A program made the position numbers and the translations under genes. 64,000 bases of DNA. Origin: Panulirus ornatus. Its lineage: Eukaryota > Arthropoda > Malacostraca > Decapoda > Palinuridae. This document shows positions 58,787 through 64,000 of the stretch, in pieces (position 1 is the first letter of the stretch; every line of letters starts with the position of its first letter). The notes under the pieces are model-generated. The model saw only the letters and a program-made list of their open reading frames with translations, had not been told where the DNA came from and searched no databases. Where the stretch lies: contig NC_092271.1 in NCBI RefSeq assembly GCF_036320965.1, positions 30,655,036-30,719,035 on the forward strand. Direction: 5' to 3'.

Positions 58787-60861
58787 ATTGTTAACAAGAA
58801 AGAGACAGGAGGTCAAGAGAAAGGTGCAAGAGGTGAAAAAAAGGGCAAATGAGAGTTGGGGTGAGAGAGTATCATTAAATTTTAGGGAGAATAAAAAGAT
58901 GTTCTGGAAGGAGGTAAATAAAGTGCGTAAGACAAGGGAGCAAATGGGAACTTCAGTGAAGGGCGCAAATGGGGAGGTGATAACAAGTAGTGGTGATGTG
59001 AGAAGGAGATGGAGTGAGTATTTTGAAGGTTTGTTGAATGTGTTTGATGATAAAGTGGCAGATATAGGGTGTTTTGGTCGAGGTGGTGTGCAAAGTGAGA
59101 GGGTTAGGGAAAATGATTTGGTAAATAGAGAAGAGGTAGTGAAAGCTTTGCGGAAGATGAAAGCCGGCAAGGCAGCACGTTTGGATGGTATTGCAGTGGA
59201 ATTTATTAAAAAAGGGGGTGACTGTATTGTTGACTGGTTGGTAAGGTTATTTAATGTATGTATGACTCATGGTGAGGTGCCTGAGGATTGGCGGAATGCG
59301 TGCATAGTGCCATTGTACAAAGGCAAAGGGGATAAGAGTGAGTGCTCAAATTACAGAGGTATAAGTTTGTTGAGTATTCCTGGTAAATTATATGGGAGGG
59401 TATTGATTGAGAGGGTGAAGGCACATACAGAGCATCAGATTGGGGAAGAGCAGTGTGGTTTCAGAAGTGGTAGAGGATGTGTGGATCAGGTGTTTGCTTT
59501 GAAGAATGTATGTGAGAAATACTTAGAAAAGCAAATGGATTTGTATGTAGCATTTATGGATCTGGAGAAGGCATATGATAGAGTTGATAGAGATGCTCTG
59601 TGGAAGGTATTAAGAATATATGGTGTGGGAGGAAAGTTGTTAGAAGCAGTGAAAAGTTTTTATCGAGGATGTAAGGCATGTGTACGTGTAGGAAGAGAGG
59701 AAAGTGATTGGTTCTCAGTGAATGTAGGTTTGCGGCAGGGGTGTGTGATGTCTCCATGGTTGTTTAATTTGTTTATGGATGGAGTTGTTAGGGAGGTAAA
59801 TGCAAGAGTTTTGGAAAGAGGGGCAAGTATGAAGTCTGTTGGGGATGAGAGAGCTTGGGAAGTGAGTCAGTTGTTGTTCGCTGATGATACAGCGCTGGTG
59901 GCTGATTCATGTGAGAAACTGCAGAAGCTGGTGACTGAGTTTGGTAAAGTGTGTGGAAGAAGAAAGTTAAGAGTAAATGTGAATAAGAGCAAGGTTATTA
60001 GGTACAGTAGGGTTGAGGGTCAAGTCAATTGGGAGGTGAGTTTGAATGGAGAAAAACTGGAGGAAGTGAAGTGTTTTAGATATCTGGGAGTGGATCTGGC
60101 AGCGGATGGAACCATGGAAGCGGAAGTGGATCATTGGGTGGGGGAGGGGGCCAAAATTCTGGGGGCCTTGAAGAATGTGTGGAAGTCGAGAACATTATCT
60201 CGGAAAGCAAAAATGGGTATGTTTGAAGGAATAGTGGTTCCAACAATGTTGTATGGTTGCGAGGCATGGGCTATGGATAGAGTTGTGCGCAGGAGGATGG
60301 ATGTGCTGGAAATGAGATGTTTGAGGACAATGTGTGGTGTGAGGTGGTTTGATCGAGTGAGTAACGTAAGGGTAAGAGAGATGTGTGGAAATAAAAAGAG
60401 CGTGGTTGAGAGAGCAGAAGAGGGTGTTTTGAAGTGGTTTGGGCACATGGAGAGAATGAGTGAGGAAAGATTGACCAAGAGGATATATGTGTCGGAGGTG
60501 GAGGGAACGAGGAGAAGAGGGAGACCAAATTGGAGGTGGAAAGATGGAGTGAAAAAGATTTTGTGTGATCGGGGCCTGAACATGCAGGAGGGTGAAAGGA
60601 GGGCAAGGAATAGAGTGAATTGGAGCGATGTGGTATACCGGGGTTGACGTGCTGTCAGTGGATTGAATCAAGGCATGTGAAGCGTCTGGGGTGAACCATG
60701 GAAAGCTGTGTAGGTATGTATATTTGCGTGTGTGGACGTATGTATATACATGTGTATGGGGGAGGGTTGGGCCATTTCTTTCGTCTGTTTCCTTGCGCTA
60801 CCTCGCAAACGCGGGAGACAGCGACAAAGTATAATAATATAAAAAAATAAATTGTTAACAA
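58787..60861 (+). mobile_element. LINE-A, recent copy with 11-bp target-site duplication
   Basis: ATTGTTAACAA lies at 58787-58797 and again at 60851-60861. Between them is a 5'-truncated LINE-A with short 3' UTR, terminal hairpin at 60796-60823 and a TATAATAATATAAAAAAATAA tail in two parts. The coding region has no stop. The copy lies in intron 1 of the predicted host gene, in the opposite orientation to it. Confidence 0.92.
58788..60647 (+). CDS. LINE-A reverse transcriptase, open frame of 619 codons
   Basis: All RT motifs are present: GLDGI-type (here RLDGI, Gly to Arg) near residue 132, YRGISLLS, EEQCGFRSGRG, AFMDLEKAYDRV with catalytic Asp near 258, GLRQGCVMSPWLFN, and LLFADDTALVA with the Asp pair near 366. 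The C-terminal GRPNWRWKDG region follows. The first codons (MLT) come from the flanking duplication, so there is no natural start and no endonuclease. Absence of stops indicates youth rather than present function. Confidence 0.88.
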   Translation: MLTRKRQEVKRKVQEVKKRANESWGERVSLNFRENKKMFWKEVNKVRKTREQMGTSVKGANGEVITSSGDVRRRWSEYFEGLLNVFDDKVADIGCFGRGGVQSERVRENDLVNREEVVKALRKMKAGKAARLDGIAVEFIKKGGDCIVDWLVRLFNVCMTHGEVPEDWRNACIVPLYKGKGDKSECSNYRGISLLSIPGKLYGRVLIERVKAHTEHQIGEEQCGFRSGRGCVDQVFALKNVCEKYLEKQMDLYVAFMDLEKAYDRVDRDALWKVLRIYGVGGKLLEAVKSFYRGCKACVRVGREESDWFSVNVGLRQGCVMSPWLFNLFMDGVVREVNARVLERGASMKSVGDERAWEVSQLLFADDTALVADSCEKLQKLVTEFGKVCGRRKLRVNVNKSKVIRYSRVEGQVNWEVSLNGEKLEEVKCFRYLGVDLAADGTMEAEVDHWVGEGAKILGALKNVWKSRTLSRKAKMGMFEGIVVPTMLYGCEAWAMDRVVRRRMDVLEMRCLRTMCGVRWFDRVSNVRVREMCGNKKSVVERAEEGVLKWFGHMERMSEERLTKRIYVSEVEGTRRRGRPNWRWKDGVKKILCDRGLNMQEGERRARNRVNWSDVVYRG

Positions 60862-62478
60862 AAGTGCTTCCTTTTTGTCCTATGAAACTCCACTACACAG
60901 GAAGTACAAAGATCTGGTCTTTGTGAGATAAGATAAACCGCATTTATTCAACCAGACTGAGGACACAGCCAGCTCATGTGTCCTGCCTGTTAACCCACTG
61001 GCCTGTTAAAACATATAAAAGGAACAGCACTTCAATTACTGATAACCCTGTTGTGTACTTAATGTAACTAGTAACTGTTGTGTTGTTTTTGAGTCCATGC
61101 TGACCACAGCAAAGTATATTTTAGTCTTTGTGAGGTAAGGTGACCCACATCTTTTCAACCAGCTAGAAGGCAGGCAGCTTACATGTCCAGCCTGTAAGTT
61201 TGTTGGTCTGTTAAAACATAAAGGGAATGATATCTTAATGTACAATATTCTTGTCAAAACATCTCATACTCATGAAAATGCACCACCAACATGTCACCAG
61301 ATGTTAAAAGACAACAAAGCAATTCCCAGATACAGACAAATATGATGTTGGAATATTTCTAAAGCAATATCATTTTCAGTCAATACACTAAATAAGGTTT
61401 ATATAGTTCTGTTTTTTTCAGAAGTGTATTTATCTGCTTTTACAATAATCAATATAACATCATTTCATTCAATACTGGTCAGTGTAACACTACTTTCCAA
61501 GCTCCATCTCTGTTATCTAATCTTATATAATAGCAAGTGCTGCAGAACACAAACAATCAATATTAAAAGCTAATAACAATGCAGAGCAAAACAAGGCTAG
61601 TGCCTATATCTCAAACTGACGGTAAGGAGGACAATGGTGTGTATTCCTGCCACACGTTATATAGGTGGTGCCCCTTAAGTAGAATTTTACACCTGTTTTA
61701 AATTCAAAAGCGTACCATACTCAGCATGGAGCTCTACACTCAGTACATCCAAGCCCAGTGAGCTCAGGTAAATTGCTTAATGGCTACTGTTTGACAGTGA
61801 TTACTAATCTTTCCACCTGTGATAATAACATATATCATGCTTCACCCGGATAGTGTGGCGCCATAACTGATCTTGTCAAACCTAACCAATCCTGCCATAA
61901 ACTGATAAGTTTCATTAGCCAGCTGGGTTTCGTACAATAACTACTAAACATACTAGACACTTTTAGGGATGAGTTCTACACCGAGTACGGTTAGCTTTTG
62001 AAACCTGTTGGTTTAACCCCATTGTTAACCCTGTGTATATTTCACCTGATCACGGCACCAGACTTGTTCACAGTATTCTCTGTAGAGCCTGACGTGCGTC
62101 TCGTAAAAAAGTAATGAAATCACAAACAAAGTATGGGTGTTGCCACCTCTGAGAAGCACCAGGCAATAAATTACCATCCTTATGCAATATCCAGGGAATT
62201 TCTGTGGTGCCATTAATGTAAAAATTTGCAAAAAAAAAAAAATGACTCGGTTTAGAACTAAAAAAAAAAAAAACGCAAAGTTGCGAATACACTAGTTAAT
62301 TTCCAAGCATTGAGTTTGGTCCCAACTAATACCCCACTCCTTCCCTCAGCTGTAAACTCTATAACGGACGCAAGCTATCAACTCGTTAAGGTCAGATCCC
62401 CAGACGAGCTATAAGTATGCTTATCACCTTCCAATTTTATTAATGACGTCAGACAAGAACAAGTTGTAAATGACGCAC
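60862..62478. other. Low-copy sequence of host intron 1
   Basis: It holds a diverged duplication at 60917-61235 and A runs at 62229-62272. No coding feature was found before exon 1. Confidence 0.55.
60917..61235. repeat. Diverged duplication, 207-bp offset
   Basis: GTCTTTGTGAGATAAG at 60917 matches GTCTTTGTGAGGTAAG at 61124, followed in both by CAACCAG and CTGTTAAAACATA. Confidence 0.65.
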
Positions 62479-62666
62479 CCACAGCTTCGTGTGGATGGCA
62501 GGCGGTTACTCCATCCTCTTTCATTGAGTTTCTGTTGACTAAATCGCTGTTGTAGATTCACGCGCCTGCTATGTATGCTTGGTTCATGATCTTGATTAAA
62601 GTAAGATTTCCTTTTGCTGCGATCATCACCAAAAAGCGACCAATCTTTTGAAAGCAAACCCGCCAT
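62479..62666 (-). CDS. Exon 1 of predicted host gene (start codon, residues 1-63)
   Basis: The reading frame opens at the ATG at 62666 in the context GAAATGG and encodes a hydrophilic N-terminus beginning MAGLLSKDWSLFGDD. It lies in low-copy DNA with a higher G+C promoter-like flank. The chosen donor is GG|GTGCGT, with the last exon base at 62479. It leaves two bases of a glycine codon, which the first base of the exon at 54742 completes. Without splicing the frame runs on to a stop at 62424, so a donor before that is required for a longer protein. The initiator context, the promoter motifs just upstream and the phase match favour this start. No signal peptide or membrane segment is visible. 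Another donor cannot be excluded. Confidence 0.55.
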
Positions 62667-62704
62667 TTCTTAAGGTCAGACGCTGCACTACAATGTTTAC
62701 GTTT

Positions 62705-62727
62705 TTCAAACTGGCCGCTAGTCCAAT
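62705..62727 (-). promoter_or_regulatory. CCAAT box plus CDE/CHR-like cell-cycle promoter element
   Basis: On the minus strand, GCGG (62715-62718) is followed after exactly four bases by TTTGAA (62705-62710), about 40 nt upstream of the ATG of exon 1. This is the arrangement of a CDE/CHR tandem bound by DREAM/MuvB complexes at G2/M genes. A CCAAT box in inverted orientation (62723-62727) lies just upstream, as NF-Y sites do in such promoters. The motifs are short. The combination, spacing and agreement with a phosphosite-rich product raise the weight. Confidence 0.45.
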
Positions 62728-63017
62728 ACTCCCACGCCACCCTTAACGGATGTAAAGGTGCTGAACTCAAAAAAATTCCTAAGTATTTTATAAACATAAT
62801 ATTTTGTGTAAAGTATTACCTATTTGCATTTTCCAGTATCTGTGAAAATATAAGCATCTTGTATATAAATACTAAATTTTCATCAAAATTCCAAGTACTT
62901 GAACAATAAGCTTCAAGATAACCATATGCTCAATTAACAGTAATTGTGAAAGATAAAGTTCATGTTCAGATTTGAACAAAGTACAATAAATAAATATAAA
63001 TATATATAACAAACAAA
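62728..63017. other. Upstream flank of host gene, nothing further seen
   Basis: A+T-rich sequence with no additional motif beyond the promoter elements listed. Confidence 0.45.
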
Positions 63018-63115
63018 CCCAGGATCGAACCCGGAACCCCTGTGAACTAGGTCCATAGCCAAGCGGTTAGCTTACCCGTCTCTTCCACAGGGATCCCTAG
63101 TTCGATCTTGGCTGT
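63018..63115. repeat. Two opposed tRNA-like pieces, possible tRNA-derived SINE
   Basis: The left piece, read on the minus strand, ends CACAGGGGTTCC then GGGTTCGATCCTGGG, a good B box and T arm. The right piece on the plus strand has TAGCCAAGCGGTTAGC, A-box-like, then CACAGGGATCCC and AGTTCGATCTTGG. Neither folds into a complete cloverleaf by eye. Confidence 0.45.
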
Positions 63116-63186
63116 TGAAGGTTATATGTTCTCTGGAGGTGCGCGTTCATAGGCAATTGATTCGTATATATACATATTTATTTATT

Positions 63187-64000
63187 TATATTTTATTATA
63201 CTTTGTCGCTGTCTCCCGCGTTTGCGAGGTAGCGCAAGGAAACAGACGAAAGAAATGGCCCCCCCCCCCATACACATGTATATACATACGTCCACACACG
63301 CAAATATACATACCTACACAGCTTTCCATGGTTTACCCCAGACGCTTCACATGCCTTGATTCAATCCACTGACAGTACGTCAACCCCGGTATACCACATC
63401 GCTCCAATTCACTCTATTCCTTGCCCTCCTTTCACCCTCCTGCATGTTCAGGCCCCGATCACACAAAATCTTTTTCACTCCATCTTTCCACCTCCAATTT
63501 GGTCTCCCTCTTCTCGTTCCCTCCACCTCCGACACATATATCCTCTTGGTCAATCTTTCCTCACTCATTCTCTCCATGTGCCCAAACCACATCAAAACAC
63601 CCTCTTCTGCTCTCTCAACCACGCTCTTTTTATTTCCACACATCTCTCTTACCCTTACGTTACTCACTCGATCAAACCACCTCACACCACACATTGTCCT
63701 CAAACATCTCATTTCCAGCACATCCATCCTCCTGCGCACAACTCTATCCATAGCCCACGCCTCGCAACCATACAACATTGTTGGAACCACTATTCCTTCA
63801 AACATATCCATTTTTGCTTTCCGAGATAATGTTCTCGACTTCCACACATTCTTCAAGGCCCCCAGAATTTTGGCCCCCTCCCCCACCCTATGATCCACTT
63901 CCGCTTCCATGGTTCCATCCGCTGCCAGATCCACTCCCAGATATCTAAAACACTTCACTTCCTCCAGTTTTTCTCCATTCAAACTCACCTCCCAATTGAC
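63187..64000 (-). mobile_element. LINE-A, short-UTR copy, cut by the window edge
   Basis: The antisense tail, hairpin, short 3' UTR and a frame open from 63988 to 63380 (MSLNGEKLEE through the C-terminus) are present. A 3-bp loss removes one Arg of the RRRG run. It continues beyond the window. Confidence 0.9.

Noticed and set aside
60131..60671. Recurrent 110-158-codon open frames on the strand opposite to the LINE-A coding sequence, rich in Ser, Thr, Pro, His
   Set aside because: They occur opposite the C-terminal RT region in every well-preserved copy. Their composition follows from the sense codons, so they are shadows rather than genes.

Overview
The window is eukaryotic, repeat-dominated DNA. 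Most of it is built from copies of one APE-type, RTE-like non-LTR retrotransposon, called LINE-A here, and a short partner, called SINE-A. Fragments of at least three other LINE lineages, two Penelope-like elements (PLEs) with GIY-YIG signatures, a PIF/Harbinger remnant, a pogo-like MITE, tRNA-like sequence and long (TA)n tracts make up much of the rest. An arthropod, probably a decapod crustacean, is suggested by this repeat mix and (TA)n richness. That is inference; no rRNA, mitochondrial or diagnostic gene is present.

Layout. 1-1.2 kb: LINE-A fragments. 1.25-2.35 kb: a PLE whose 3' end is tandemly duplicated. 2.36-11.6 kb: LINE-A and SINE-A in both orientations, including a long open reading frame of 692 codons (6752-8830). 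11.8-13 kb: a fold-back pair of PLE copies. 13.4-14.4 kb: low-copy DNA. 14.4-20.3 kb: LINE-A/SINE-A mosaics. 20.3-23.3 kb: the largest low-copy block. 23.3-30.9 kb: nested LINE-A, a second LINE (LINE-B), and PIF/Harbinger. 31.8-38.9 kb: LINE-A array. 38.9-41.3 kb: decayed LINEs plus a host exon. 41.8-53.5 kb: LINE-A, including two copies that keep 5' UTR and endonuclease. 54-64 kb: mostly low-copy DNA with a host exon, a pogo-like MITE and a recent LINE-A copy with a perfect target-site duplication.

Host gene. Four phase-compatible GT-AG exons on the minus strand (62479-62666, 54331-54742, 40114-40292, 31554-31767) join into a 330-codon reading frame ending at a stop with an AATAAA signal about 90 nt beyond it. 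The 5' flank carries a CCAAT box, a GCGG and a TTTGAA in the spacing of a CDE/CHR cell-cycle promoter. The third exon is rich in proline-directed Ser/Thr sites. A PIMREG/FAM64A-like mitotic regulator is a tentative identity. The gene spans 31 kb because its introns are filled with the LINE-A/SINE-A material.

How the repeats fit together. SINE-A seems to be made from the two ends of LINE-A. Its body matches the LINE-A 5' UTR, and its tail carries the same two-tier hairpin that ends the LINE-A 3' UTR. This resembles the ingi/RIME type of autonomous/non-autonomous pair. A second pair, LINE-B and repeat R2, also shares a 3' module. The (TA)n tracts sit at many element junctions.
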